The notes: generated by a model from the letters alone, not told the origin. A stretch of DNA of 64,000 nt from Pararhizobium gei (GCF_029223885.1 NZ_CP119409.1:2382001-2446000); one strand, 5' to 3'. Shown: positions 42,785 to 51,897, counted from the stretch's first letter. Translations and numbers: made by a program.

Positions 42785-45037
42785 GTGAGCGGAACTGATA
42801 GAAGACCGGAAACGACCTTCTCAATCGAGCCGGACGACCGGGTCACTTTCGTCGGCAGGTTTTTCAGAGCGGAGCCATATGAGTGGGGCTACGTTCTCTC
42901 CGAGGTAAACGGCAGCGGTCGCTATGAGTTCGAGCATTGGCAGACCAGCGAACACATCCTTAGGGGCGTGATCGAAGTCGACAAAGGCTACTTTGGCACC
43001 GACGCGATGAATTCGCGAGCCCTCAAGTATGCCTTGGATACCCCGGACTTATCTCCCGATGTGGTCTACCGAATGCGGATGATCCACATGTTCCTGGATG
43101 GCATCAGGAACGGCCGCTGGAAGCGGTCAGAGGATTGCGTCAACGAGTTCTTCGCCGAGTTCGACGCGATCGAGGAAGGAGTCAGAAAGGGACGCGGCGG
43201 CACGGCCCGTAACAGCGCGACGGACAAGAACCGTGTCGCCTGGCGACAGTTCCTGCGGATCGTCAGCCTGTTCGAAAGACGAGGACACAGCCCGAACGCC
43301 CTGGTGAAAAACTACACCGGAGCCAATCTGCACACGACGAACGTCAACTACGAACTCGAAGCGTTTTTGCGCGACTGGGCGCAGAAGAAAGCTACAAGGC
43401 ACAAAACCTCCGCGGAGACGCTTTACGAGGAAATGGTCCATGCCAACAAGGCAAACGTCCCCCCGTACCGACTTCCGACACTCCGGACCTTTCAGCGCCG
43501 GATTAAAAAGCTGGAGCGCTTGAGGATTGAAGCTGGCGTGAACGGCGTGGAGGTAGCACGGGCGCGGCTGGCGATTTCGCAAGGCGGCATCGAGGCGACC
43601 CGCCCGCTGGAACGCGTGGAGATGGACGAGAAGGTGTTCGACCTCATCGTGTTCCTCAGGGATACGGGAATCTGGGAGGCGTTGGACGACGACGTAAAGA
43701 AAATCCTGAGAAGCGTGAAGCGTCCCTTCATCTCCGTCGCGATCGATTACGCCACCCGTTCGGTCCTCGCGATGCGCCTTCTCAAGGACGCTCCTAAAGC
43801 AGGCAACTCGATCGATACTCTCCGGATGGCCCTCCTTCCGAAAGACCACTATGCGAGGAAGGCGGGCGCGCTCAGCGAATGGCCGATGTGCGGGACCATG
43901 GAACTGGTCGCCACGGACGCTGGCGCGGCGTACGCGAACGACGACTTTCTCGCCTGCGTGCTGATGGCCACCGGGCGACACCTTTTCCCGCCGTCGAAAA
44001 CCCCCGTCCTCCGAGGCACCATCGAACGCTTCTTCAAGACCGTGGACGACCGCTATATGCACCTGTTCTCCGGGCGGACCTTTGGCAACGTCCTTGCCCG
44101 CGGCAACTACAATTCGGTCGCCAACGCCTCGATGACATTCGATCAGCTGGCAGAAGCCCTGGTTCGGCTTATCGTCGACTGCTATCACCATACGCCGCAC
44201 GCCAGCCTGAACAACGAGATGCCGATCGAAGCTTGGTCGCGTCTGAACGCGCTGTACAGGGTTAAACCGCCACCGACGCGGAACGACTTAGCCAAAATTT
44301 TCTCGCTTACGGTCTCCCGCAAGATCGGCGACAATGGTCTTGTCTTTATCGGCATTCCCTACGGCAGTGAAGCCCTCCAGAAACTCCGCAACCTCCTTGG
44401 CGGGGCGACGGTACAGATGCGCGTCGATCCCTACGATCTCAAATCGGTGAGAATGCTGACCCAGGACGGACGGGGCTATGTCGAAGTGCCGTGTATGAGA
44501 GACGGCTTCGACGGCGTGACCGCGACGGAATGGATCACAGTACTCAGAACGATGGACAAGCGGTTTGCCGACCGTGCGAAGATTTTCGAGGAAACGGTCA
44601 GGCGGACGATGGCGGAAGTAAAGGCCGTTTCTACGAAGGCCATGGCCGATGCCGGAATCGGTGATCCTACGCTGACGAGGGAGGTCTTCGAGCGGATTGA
44701 CCGACAGCTCGTCCGCGGATGGGTCGCCCCCAAGCGGTCCAAGGCAGACCATCCGAAACCCGGTGAGCCTCCTACCCAAGCGGCGGAAGACGACGTGGCC
44801 TCACCTTCCGCGAGCGAGGATAAGCGTAAACGGCTGGTCCATGGTATGGGAGACGGACCTGTGAAGCCCCTTAGCGTCCATCGCACGATGCCGGAAGGAC
44901 GCCAGGCCATCCGGCCCGCGCCTGACGACCTTGCTTCTGTCCCGGCTGCGCCCAAGCCGACGCCTGATATGGACACACCGCCAGTCAATCCAGATACGCA
45001 AACGCCTTCGAGGCGTTGGACTTTCGACAAGAAGTAG
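42785..45037 (+). CDS. tnsB: TnsB/TniA-type DDE transposase (Mu family)
   Basis: A 750-residue transposase that binds the end repeats and joins the 3' ends to target DNA. The DDE triad is visible at about D280 (VEMDEKVF), D378 (ATDAGAAYAND) and E413 (RGTIERFFKTV), with a Mu-type beta-barrel after it and a Pro-rich, charged tail (VPAAPKPTPDMDTPPVNP) that should contact TnsC. N-terminal helix-turn-helix segments precede the catalytic core. The start was set at GTG 42785 with GGGGGT just upstream; an earlier GTG at 42749 would overlap tnsA. It is followed by tnsC after 9 bases. Confidence 0.93.
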   Translation: MSGTDRRPETTFSIEPDDRVTFVGRFFRAEPYEWGYVLSEVNGSGRYEFEHWQTSEHILRGVIEVDKGYFGTDAMNSRALKYALDTPDLSPDVVYRMRMIHMFLDGIRNGRWKRSEDCVNEFFAEFDAIEEGVRKGRGGTARNSATDKNRVAWRQFLRIVSLFERRGHSPNALVKNYTGANLHTTNVNYELEAFLRDWAQKKATRHKTSAETLYEEMVHANKANVPPYRLPTLRTFQRRIKKLERLRIEAGVNGVEVARARLAISQGGIEATRPLERVEMDEKVFDLIVFLRDTGIWEALDDDVKKILRSVKRPFISVAIDYATRSVLAMRLLKDAPKAGNSIDTLRMALLPKDHYARKAGALSEWPMCGTMELVATDAGAAYANDDFLACVLMATGRHLFPPSKTPVLRGTIERFFKTVDDRYMHLFSGRTFGNVLARGNYNSVANASMTFDQLAEALVRLIVDCYHHTPHASLNNEMPIEAWSRLNALYRVKPPPTRNDLAKIFSLTVSRKIGDNGLVFIGIPYGSEALQKLRNLLGGATVQMRVDPYDLKSVRMLTQDGRGYVEVPCMRDGFDGVTATEWITVLRTMDKRFADRAKIFEETVRRTMAEVKAVSTKAMADAGIGDPTLTREVFERIDRQLVRGWVAPKRSKADHPKPGEPPTQAAEDDVASPSASEDKRKRLVHGMGDGPVKPLSVHRTMPEGRQAIRPAPDDLASVPAAPKPTPDMDTPPVNPDTQTPSRRWTFDKK

Positions 45038-45046
45038 GAACGCGCG

Positions 45047-46099
45047 ATGCCGGACGAAAGACTCAGCCCGCAAGACATCGTTATGCGCGCCATGGCCGAG
45101 GGGTTATCGGCGGAAGACGCCCGCATCTCGAGGATTATGGAGGCTGTCGAAACTACCTACGTCAACACCGAAAACGACGATATCGTCGGTAGCGAGATTC
45201 AACTTCTGGTGCGCGCCGCCTCGCGGAAAACACGCGATGGACACGTCCTCATCATCACTGGGGAGTCTGGTGCGGGCAAATCGACGACTATCATGCATCA
45301 CTTAAACAAATTTGAGGCGCTGCGGCCGACGACGGATCAGTATGGCGACATGCTGTTGCCACTGGTAAGGGTAAAAGCGCCCACCGACTGCACCATGCGT
45401 GAACTCGGCTACGAGCTGCTGGCCAAGATGGGATATGATCTGAAAAGTGACCTTAGCGAAGCTGCCGTGTATCGGAGGGTTCGGGAGCGTATGAAGTTGC
45501 TCGGAACCAAGGTCGTTTTTATCGATGAGTTTCAGCACATTTTCGACGCCCCTAAGATTAAGGGCGTGCAGCATCTAACCGATACGTTGAAAAACCTTCT
45601 GCAAGAGGAGGGATATCCGATCTACGTCATCGTCGCTGGCCTACCGGAAATACAAGGTGTGGTGCATCGCGATCCCAAAGAGCAGATGGAGGGGCGGACA
45701 GTAGTCCGGAACCTCCCGGACCTATCGTTCGAGGGCCATAGAGAGCTCGTGGCCGAGGTGGTAAGGCACTATTTGACCGTGGCGGAGCTAGAGTTGTCGG
45801 TGGAGCCATCAGACGAATTTCTACGACGGATGCTGCATGCAGGGCGAAACAGGCTTGGTATTATCATCCGAATCGTCATGTTTGCTATCGAGGACAGTCT
45901 CGACCGTGGTGACCGGACGGTAGGCTCCGAACATTGGAAACGAGCCTACATGCGATTAGCCAAGCGCGGGCGCAATGTCTTCGATGACCCTGAATGGTGG
46001 ACGATTGTGCGATCTGTGATGCGAGATGGCTCGCTCGGTCCTGAGGTGGTCGGTGCCACCGCCCCGAGCGCTCAAAAGAAATCTCGCAGGAAAGCCTGA
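45047..46099 (+). CDS. tnsC: TnsC/TniB-type AAA+ transposition regulator
   Basis: A 350-residue AAA+ ATPase that links target selection by TniQ to the transposase. Walker A is ITGESGAGKSTT (about 70-80), Walker B VVFIDEFQHIF (about 157-165), and later DLSFEGHRELVAEVVRHYL. The length and layout match TniB/TnsC of Tn5053/Tn7-like elements. Start ATG 45047 with AGGA upstream, directly after tnsB. Confidence 0.93.
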   Translation: MPDERLSPQDIVMRAMAEGLSAEDARISRIMEAVETTYVNTENDDIVGSEIQLLVRAASRKTRDGHVLIITGESGAGKSTTIMHHLNKFEALRPTTDQYGDMLLPLVRVKAPTDCTMRELGYELLAKMGYDLKSDLSEAAVYRRVRERMKLLGTKVVFIDEFQHIFDAPKIKGVQHLTDTLKNLLQEEGYPIYVIVAGLPEIQGVVHRDPKEQMEGRTVVRNLPDLSFEGHRELVAEVVRHYLTVAELELSVEPSDEFLRRMLHAGRNRLGIIIRIVMFAIEDSLDRGDRTVGSEHWKRAYMRLAKRGRNVFDDPEWWTIVRSVMRDGSLGPEVVGATAPSAQKKSRRKA

Positions 46100-46103
46100 G
46101 ATT

Positions 46104-47942
46104 TTGCTCCTGCGATCCGCAAAACATCACGACGGAGAGACGCTAACGAGCCTGTGCTCGCGGGTCGCAGCAGCGAACGGCAGGACGATGAATGAATTCT
46201 GTCGTGACATCGGCCTCAAAACTCAGGATGTGATCAACGGCCAGGCAGATGCGGTCCAGATGGTGGCAGAAACGTTGCGGATGCCGATGATCGATCTAAC
46301 GCGGATGGCGATTGTCCGCAGCGGAAATAGCTTCGGGTGTATGGGGGAAAGTTTCTTACCCAGATATTTCAATCGAACGAATTTCCGGTTTTGCCCTAAG
46401 TGCCTTGAACAGGATATTGATGACACATCCGCCAGGCCGAATATCAGAAGGTACGGTAGGGCAGTCTGGTCGTCCCGTTTCATTCGTACTTGTCTCACGC
46501 ATCAGTGGACGATGGCGGATGCTGGTCCCGCTCCGAATGCTCGCTGGAACCATGACTTTTGCCTTCTGCTCGACAGATTGCGACCAGAAATTCAGGCGGT
46601 GTCGGAACAGTCGCACGCGCAGCTACCTACCGCATTTGAGTGCTTTGTCACTGATCGGCTCTCGGGGATTAAGGGGCACGGAGACTTCCTAGATTCTCTT
46701 GGGCTCCAAGCTGGAGCCGATCTATGTGAGCTGTCTGGCATGGCGCTTCGCGACGGTAAAGAATATGACAGCCTTGGGCGTTCTGAACAGGAATGGCACG
46801 AAGCCGCCCAGCTCGGATACGAATTTCTGAGTTGCGGTGTCGCGGGTTGGTGTCAACTGCTGGAGTTCCATTGCAATAGCGCCGATCGCAGTAAGGCCTT
46901 GCTCGGTGGAAACGCGATTTATGGTCAATTGCACCGCAACCTTGCCCGCGTGCGAACCGGAGCAGACTATGATCGCATTCGGCACGACATGCGGAGTTTC
47001 GCCATTGAGAATCTCAACCTGACGAGCGAAACCGTCATCTTCGGCAAAAAGGTTGCTACCTCACGAATCTCGTCCCGCCAGGTGCTTGAGCGTCACGGAC
47101 GCGATAGTCGGGTTGTGCGTAAATTGCTGCTCGCAAGCGGTTCTCTAGGCGGCGCTGAAGACGGAGAAAGTGGCACGACCTTTGATGAAGTCGCCGCGAC
47201 ACTTGCAGCAGAGAAGCTCGCAAACGCGGTAAAGGGTCTCGAAGCTGGCAGGCTGCTTGGTGTCGGCATTGCGACCCAAAAGATCATCATGGACGACAAA
47301 TATCTTGTGCCGGTGGTTGAGCGGAACCGATCCATTAAGCTTGGCAGGCTTTTCTCGCGAGCTGATATCCGAGACCTTTTAGACAGCCTTCTTCCCAAAA
47401 ATCCGTGCGTAGACGTCGTCGGTTTGTATCAGTTTGAAATCGCGACACGACGGGCGAACGCCACGCAAAGCGAAGTCTTAAAGCTCTTGATTCAGCGGAA
47501 GCTCGTGCGTGTGGGGGTAGACAAAGAAGTGTACGGTATTCGAGGTCTTCTCCTCGATCCATCCGAGATCGCCCTCCACACGAGACTCCCTAATCACGGC
47601 TGCCTGACACTTGACGAGGTCAGGATCGCGATGACGACCAGCTGGTATGTGGTCAAAGCGCTCGTTGCTGAGGGCTGTATTGTGACACGCATCGAGCGGA
47701 ATCCTGTGACCAGGATGCGTCAGACCGTCGTTGATCCAGCTGAACTTGACCGCTTTCGTTCCGAATACATTTCGTTCGATGGAATTATGACCGAGCGTGA
47801 TATCACCAGACCGAAGCTTGTATCGCTCTTAAAGTCGAACTCGATCAAGCCTGCCCTTCCCGTCGAAACGATCAGGGTATCATTCTACCGGCGTTCGGAT
47901 GTAGCGGTCCTATTCGCCGCTCAAGAGCCCCTGAAGTCCTAA
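46104..47942 (+). CDS. tniQ: TniQ/TnsD-type target-site selector
   Basis: About 612 residues. The N-terminal TniQ domain has GETLTSLCSRVAAANGRT and a zinc finger (FCPKCLEQD ... FIRTCLTHQW). The C-terminal 400 residues are helical, with repeated helix-turn-helix-like units, the plan of TnsD, which binds a specific chromosomal site, rather than of the short TniQ of CRISPR-linked elements. It should therefore recognise the insertion site, plausibly the 3' end of nrdJ. Start is uncertain: ATG 46026 and GTG 46053 overlap tnsC by 74 and 47 bases; TTG 46104 follows its stop and places the TniQ motif where expected. Confidence 0.88.
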   Translation: MLLRSAKHHDGETLTSLCSRVAAANGRTMNEFCRDIGLKTQDVINGQADAVQMVAETLRMPMIDLTRMAIVRSGNSFGCMGESFLPRYFNRTNFRFCPKCLEQDIDDTSARPNIRRYGRAVWSSRFIRTCLTHQWTMADAGPAPNARWNHDFCLLLDRLRPEIQAVSEQSHAQLPTAFECFVTDRLSGIKGHGDFLDSLGLQAGADLCELSGMALRDGKEYDSLGRSEQEWHEAAQLGYEFLSCGVAGWCQLLEFHCNSADRSKALLGGNAIYGQLHRNLARVRTGADYDRIRHDMRSFAIENLNLTSETVIFGKKVATSRISSRQVLERHGRDSRVVRKLLLASGSLGGAEDGESGTTFDEVAATLAAEKLANAVKGLEAGRLLGVGIATQKIIMDDKYLVPVVERNRSIKLGRLFSRADIRDLLDSLLPKNPCVDVVGLYQFEIATRRANATQSEVLKLLIQRKLVRVGVDKEVYGIRGLLLDPSEIALHTRLPNHGCLTLDEVRIAMTTSWYVVKALVAEGCIVTRIERNPVTRMRQTVVDPAELDRFRSEYISFDGIMTERDITRPKLVSLLKSNSIKPALPVETIRVSFYRRSDVAVLFAAQEPLKS

Positions 47943-48040
47943 GATCATCATTTTATGAAAGTTGGCGTTATTTTTAGCGCCAGATTGAAAACGTGCGAAC
48001 TCGCGCCCGTCTCATTTTCCCAAACGCCACTCGATTGTTG

Positions 48041-48151
48041 TGTCAAACCGATCTGTCGTTGTGTCACCCGGCTTGTCGTAACCGATTCCGAAAAGCCTTG
48101 ATTTCCGGGGGCTCGGTACTCGCTTTATGTCAAACTGCTTGTCGCTCCACA
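48041..48151 (-). repeat. Transposon right end with three TnsB-binding-like repeats
   Basis: Read inward on the reverse strand from 48151: TGTGGAG, then CGACAAGCAGTTTGACA (48144-48128), CGACAAGCCGGGTGACA (48078-48062) and CGACAGATCGGTTTGACA (48058-48041). The outer copy differs from the left-end outer copy at only a few positions. Three spaced sites resemble the left-end architecture of Tn7. Confidence 0.87.
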
Positions 48152-48156
48152 GAGGG
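48152..48156 (+). repeat. Right copy of 5-bp target-site duplication (GAGGG)
   Basis: Identical to 14708-14712; it directly follows the terminal ACA of the transposon. Confidence 0.93.
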
Positions 48157-48422
48157 ACAGTGTCGAATCCACGCGTTAAATGCCCCTGCGAAATTTGTTT
48201 GGACGAATCCAGAAAAGACGGGCGTAGGGAATGAAATAGCGCCGCCGAGCAAACCAAACACAACTCTGGCCGGTACGAACGAAACTGGCCAGAGCTTCGG
48301 TAGTAATTACGAGATGAAAGACCCAGGCAGGCTTGCCCTGCCTGGGAAGACAAACAAAACAAGAAGCAGTTCAGGGATCGCGGGAGCCACTTCAGATCAA
48401 TAGACCATAGGAATTCAGCAAT

Positions 48423-49088
48423 ATGAGCCAAGTGCCCAAGTTCGGATTTTCCGCCTTTCTTAAACTGATCAATGCCAATCCCAAGCCGCAGAAACGCCTT
48501 GTACGTGACCGCTTTCGTCCAAGCACGGGCGGGTACGATTTTCATAAAAGCCTTCGGAAACGCGTTCAGCGAATCGCGTTCGAAAATCTCGGTCTTCAGG
48601 AAGCGTTGGTGTCGATGGCTGAGATCGGCAAAAGAGCCGAGCGCGAGTCTGCCATTAGCGGTATTCGCCAATTCTTCGACTGGAGACAGAAGAACCTCGG
48701 CGACCTCTCGACTTGCGAGAGTTTCCTGTTCAGCAGCCCCAAGGGACTTTTCAAGGTTGAGTTTACGCCGAACTTCCTCATCGAGTTGAACGGCCGTCGC
48801 ACAGCGGTCCACATTTGGAACACACGCCAAGCTTTGAGCGCTGGCCTGGTAAATGCGTCTCTTTGCATGGTAGCGAACCGCCATCCGGTCGAAGGCCGAC
48901 CCGATGATTTTGCTGTGCTGTCTTTACAGGACGGGCGTCTTTTTAAGTGGTCTGACGCGACCAAGGAGACTGCAGCATTCGGCGAGAAATTGCTTGAGGT
49001 GCTTGATCTAGACTTTGCAAACGCGCGGCTGGAATTCGGCCTGCCAGGAGCGGTCGAAGGAGACTCGCCGGACACCCCGACCCCGTGA
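48423..49088 (+). CDS. Hypothetical protein just outside the transposon
   Basis: A 221-residue protein starting MSQVPKFGFSAFLKLINANPKPQ (ATG 48423, TAGGA upstream). It contains GRRTAVHIWNTRQALSAGLVNASLCMVANRHPV, with no named family I can recognise. It lies 271 bases beyond the right end, so it belongs to the chromosome or an older insertion; before the transposon arrived it would have followed nrdJ. No partner genes. Confidence 0.6.
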   Translation: MSQVPKFGFSAFLKLINANPKPQKRLVRDRFRPSTGGYDFHKSLRKRVQRIAFENLGLQEALVSMAEIGKRAERESAISGIRQFFDWRQKNLGDLSTCESFLFSSPKGLFKVEFTPNFLIELNGRRTAVHIWNTRQALSAGLVNASLCMVANRHPVEGRPDDFAVLSLQDGRLFKWSDATKETAAFGEKLLEVLDLDFANARLEFGLPGAVEGDSPDTPTP

Positions 49089-49532
49089 ACGATTCGTGAT
49101 GGACGGTTAAAATGTAAGGCGGGGCGGGCTCATAACATGCCTTGACTTTCTATGCTCTCACGTTTGAGGTGAGCCCGACGCCCTACGAATAGGCCGCCTC
49201 GAAAGATCAGAAGTATCATCGGTGATTATCAAGCATTCGAAGCTACTCGCCGAAGGGCCTGGATTTCCTAGGTCGGAGCGGCGTCCAGGCCATTTCTTGC
49301 CTGATTCGACAAGGACGATAGTTTGCGCTTGCTAACGAAGCTGCTGTAGCAACCAGACCAACCCGCCAGTGACTGGCGGGTTGGTTGGAAAAAAGTGAAG
49401 ACATTTAAGAAATTAACGTTCAACACGTTTCAGGGGATTGTTGTCCTAACTGCGCTTCAGGTTGCGCTCGACAAACAAAAGCGGGAGGAGTGTTAGCTTC
49501 CGGGGGCCGTACAGGCGCTCCATTGAACCCCC
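49089..49532. other. Intergenic region with a strong hairpin
   Basis: 444 bases without a gene. An 11-bp perfect stem (CCAACCCGCCA at 49358-49368 with its complement at 49374-49384, 5-base loop) lies in the middle but has no T-run on either side, so I do not call it a terminator with confidence. Confidence 0.5.
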
Positions 49533-49916
49533 TCACCCATTGTCATTCACCTCGACCCAATACCCATCCGGGTCCTGCACATAGGCCTGCCGCACCCCGT
49601 CGCCTCTTGTCCCGACCTGTCCCAAATTCCCCGGCCAATCGTAGAACGTCACGCCCTTTTCCCTGATATCGGCGACATAAGCGTCGAAATCCGCGACCCT
49701 CAGGGCAAAATGCGTGTCCTTGGTCAGCCGCGTCGTGCTGGCATCACCCTCGATCAGGTGGATCGCGTCGATGCCGCCGATGGTCAGCCAGGCGACATTT
49801 GGACTGCCTGCCCGTTCGATCAGCTCGAAGCCCATGATGTCGCGATAAAAGGCTGTGCTGCGCTCGAGATTGCTCACCAGAAGTGCGACATGGTCGAGGC
49901 TAAATGTGTGGCGCAT
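49533..49916 (-). CDS. VOC (glyoxalase-like) family protein
   Basis: A 127-residue protein of the vicinal-oxygen-chelate fold: FSLDHVALLVSNLERSTAFYRDIMGFELI, then THFALRVADFDAYVADI and the end YVQDPDGYWVEV. The histidine in LDHVAL and the glutamate in WVEV are the usual metal ligands. It resembles lactoylglutathione lyase but is too general to name. The start was moved to ATG 49916 because the seven residues before it (MPPGGSA) are not family-like and GGGGGG lies upstream of it. Confidence 0.85.
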   Translation of the reverse strand: MRHTFSLDHVALLVSNLERSTAFYRDIMGFELIERAGSPNVAWLTIGGIDAIHLIEGDASTTRLTKDTHFALRVADFDAYVADIREKGVTFYDWPGNLGQVGTRGDGVRQAYVQDPDGYWVEVNDNG

Positions 49917-50013
49917 GGCAGATCCCCCCGGTGGCAAGGCGCCATCATGCCGCCGGTCGCGCGGGAATGCCAGCTTGAAGAAGCCGCATGTCCGAAATAA
50001 TATTCATCCAAAC

Positions 50014-50047
50014 GGTTGACTATCAGCGATACCTACGATATTCAACC
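50014..50047 (+). promoter_or_regulatory. Inverted repeat upstream of the first ArsR gene
   Basis: Half-sites GGTTGACTATC (50014-50024) and GATATTCAACC (50037-50047) are inverted with one mismatch and a 12-base spacer, 15 bases before the ArsR start. This is a likely autoregulatory operator. Confidence 0.55.
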
Positions 50048-50061
50048 ATTAGGGAGAACAA

Positions 50062-50403
50062 ATGGACGAAGATGCGCTGTCACAGATCCTGAAGGCCGCC
50101 GGCGATACCACGCGGCGGAAAATCCTCACCCTGCTCGTACAGGAGGGGGCCCTGAGGGTAACGGCTGTCGCTGCCCATTTCGACATGTCGCTGAATGCCG
50201 TTTCCAAGCACATCAAGGTGCTGGAAGAGGCAGGACTTGTCACCCGCCGCACGTTGGGCCGCGAGCACTTCATCGCGGCCGAGCTTGAGCCGCTGACGCT
50301 GACGGAACGCTGGTTCACACAACTGAAATCCATCTGGGACCTGCGCCTGACGGCGCTGGAAACCACACTCTTATCAAAGGATGAAGATGATGAACGGTCT
50401 TGA
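50062..50403 (+). CDS. ArsR-family transcriptional regulator (of an SRPBCC protein)
   Basis: A 113-residue winged helix-turn-helix protein: ILKAAGDTTRRKILTLLVQEGALRVTAVAAHFDMSLNAVSKHIKVLEEAGLV is the ArsR DNA-binding fold. No metal-binding cysteine box is present, as in the ArsR subgroup paired with SRPBCC/AHSA1 proteins. It overlaps the next gene by 23 bases. It should repress its own operon through the inverted repeat upstream; the inducing signal is unknown. Confidence 0.88.
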   Translation: MDEDALSQILKAAGDTTRRKILTLLVQEGALRVTAVAAHFDMSLNAVSKHIKVLEEAGLVTRRTLGREHFIAAELEPLTLTERWFTQLKSIWDLRLTALETTLLSKDEDDERS

Positions 50404-50818
50404 ACTCACAGTCCGCCGGACCATTGCCGCCCCGCGCGAAACGGTCTTCAACGCCTGGCTTTCGCCCGATCAGCTGGCGAAATTCATGGGGCCTCCGTCA
50501 GGCGGCGCTGCCCCGGCGCGGGTCGCCACGGATCCGGTGAAGGGCGGCCGCTTTTCGATCGTCATGATCACGCCGGACAAGGAAATTCCCCATGCCGGCA
50601 CCTATCTGGAGATCGATCCCTATTCCCGCCTCTCCTTCACCTGGGAATCGCCCTTCTCCTTATCCGACAGCGTCGTCACCATCGATTTCGTCGAGCGCGA
50701 GGCAGGCACAACGGAACTGACGCTGAAACATGTCAAATTCCGCAGCGAGGAGGCCCGCGACGGTCACGAAAAAGGCTGGACAGCCATCATCGGCAATCTC
50801 GCTGGAAGTGTAGCCTGA
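50381..50818 (+). CDS. SRPBCC/AHSA1-domain protein
   Basis: A 145-residue ligand-binding-fold protein: TVRRTIAAPRETVFNAWLSPDQLAKFMGP at the start and LTLKHVKFRSEEARDGHEKGWTAIIGNLA at the end are AHSA1 family features. Function unknown; such proteins bind hydrophobic ligands and are usually expressed with their ArsR repressor, as here. In-frame ATG codons at 50381, 50387 and 50390 make the exact start uncertain. Confidence 0.85.
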   Translation: MKMMNGLELTVRRTIAAPRETVFNAWLSPDQLAKFMGPPSGGAAPARVATDPVKGGRFSIVMITPDKEIPHAGTYLEIDPYSRLSFTWESPFSLSDSVVTIDFVEREAGTTELTLKHVKFRSEEARDGHEKGWTAIIGNLAGSVA

Positions 50819-50853
50819 AAGCCGAGATGGCCGCTCGCCCCTTGGGCTGCCTG

Positions 50854-51897
50854 TTACCGCCCGTCAAACGGGTCGGCCAAGGCCGCATCCGGGCGGCTGA
50901 TCGGGTATTTCGTGGCCGAAATACTGGCGGCGAGCTGCTTGGCGCCCTTCTGCTTCAAAAGCGCCCTGAAGCTCGGATGCATGCCGCCATCGACATAGGC
51001 ATTCATCGAACTGCTCATCGGCAGATCGCCGGTCACGGCACCGTCGGCCTTGCGGCTTTCGGCTTCGACGCGGGCCATCAGCTGCGTATCGATGGCGCTT
51101 TGCGCCGGCGGGCATGCGGCAAGCGGATCGGCGGGTTCGCCGCCCTCGAAGGTCCGGTTGAAGACATAGCGGCCGCCACAGACGGACACCGCCGGCTGCC
51201 GGCGCGTCACCTCGAAGGCATCATAGCCTTCCTTCAGCGTGCGCCAGAAGCTCATATTCTCATTGCCGCGATAGGTGGCCATGTTCTTGGCCGTCATGCG
51301 GAAGGGATAGGCCTGGACCTGAAACCGCTCCTGACCGCTCGACAGCGCCTTCTGGACGACCGCATATATTTCGCCGACACCCTGATCCGTCATGGCATAA
51401 CAGCCGGAGGAGGAGCAGGCGCCGTGCACCATCAGGGCCTCGCCCGTATAGCCCTTGGCTTTTTCGAGCCTGTTGGGATAGCCGAGATTGAACGAGACGT
51501 AGAACTTCGAGTTCGGGTTCAGCATGCCAGCGGAGACATGGTAAAACCCTTCGGGCGCATGCCGGTCGCCGGTCTTGGTTTTCGGTCCGAGTTCGCCGGA
51601 CCAGCGGCAGATCGGATAGGTCTTCAGAAGCGCATAGGCGCCTGTCCTGTCGACCTTCCAGACCTCCAGCTCGCTTTCCTGCTTGAAGATGCGCACGAGA
51701 ACCGGGCTTTCCGGCTTCATGCCCTTCTTCGACATCTCGGCCATCATCTTGCCGGTCAGCTTGGGCGGCGCCTCGGAAAGATCGTCGAGCGACATGCAGC
51801 CGGACAGCGCCACACCCAGTGCAAGCACGGCCAGCGCCCGGGAAAGTTTCCAGCGGGACGGGGTTGCGGCGTTGCGAAGGGCTGATGGAAAACGCAT
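50854..51897 (-). CDS. L,D-transpeptidase (YafK-like, YkuD domain), lipoprotein
   Basis: A 347-residue periplasmic enzyme. It has a lipoprotein signal (ALAVLALGVALSGC, Cys lipidated) and a YkuD active site HGACSSSGCYAMTD with the nucleophilic cysteine. YafK-type enzymes cut or form bonds to meso-diaminopimelate in peptidoglycan, including lipoprotein-murein links. The start was set at ATG 51897 (MRFPSALRNAA), because the 25 residues before it would displace the signal peptide. Confidence 0.87.
   Translation of the reverse strand: MRFPSALRNAATPSRWKLSRALAVLALGVALSGCMSLDDLSEAPPKLTGKMMAEMSKKGMKPESPVLVRIFKQESELEVWKVDRTGAYALLKTYPICRWSGELGPKTKTGDRHAPEGFYHVSAGMLNPNSKFYVSFNLGYPNRLEKAKGYTGEALMVHGACSSSGCYAMTDQGVGEIYAVVQKALSSGQERFQVQAYPFRMTAKNMATYRGNENMSFWRTLKEGYDAFEVTRRQPAVSVCGGRYVFNRTFEGGEPADPLAACPPAQSAIDTQLMARVEAESRKADGAVTGDLPMSSSMNAYVDGGMHPSFRALLKQKGAKQLAASISATKYPISRPDAALADPFDGR

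Larger units (their letters stand above)
14713..48151. mobile_element. Tn7-like transposon (33,439 bp) carrying a defence cargo
   Basis: Delimited by inverted ends TGTGGCGTGACAAG (left) and CTTGTCGCTCCACA (right), several TnsB-site-like repeats at each end, and a GAGGG duplication on both sides. It carries its own TnsA-like, TnsB, TnsC and TniQ/TnsD genes at 42114-47942 and about 27 kb of cargo, nearly all of it immune-type. The insertion point is 19 nt after the nrdJ stop. The end next to nrdJ has closely packed repeats (two in 43 bases); the end next to the tns genes has three repeats spread over 111 bases. No Cas gene or CRISPR array is present, so this is not a CRISPR-guided element. Confidence 0.95.

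Noticed and set aside
14713..48151. CRISPR-associated transposon
   Set aside because: No Cas12k, Cascade gene or repeat-spacer array is seen, and TniQ is the long TnsD type.
48012..48884. A 290-codon reverse frame across the transposon right boundary
   Set aside because: It crosses the right end and TSD of the transposon and is antisense to the orphan gene; not credible as a gene.
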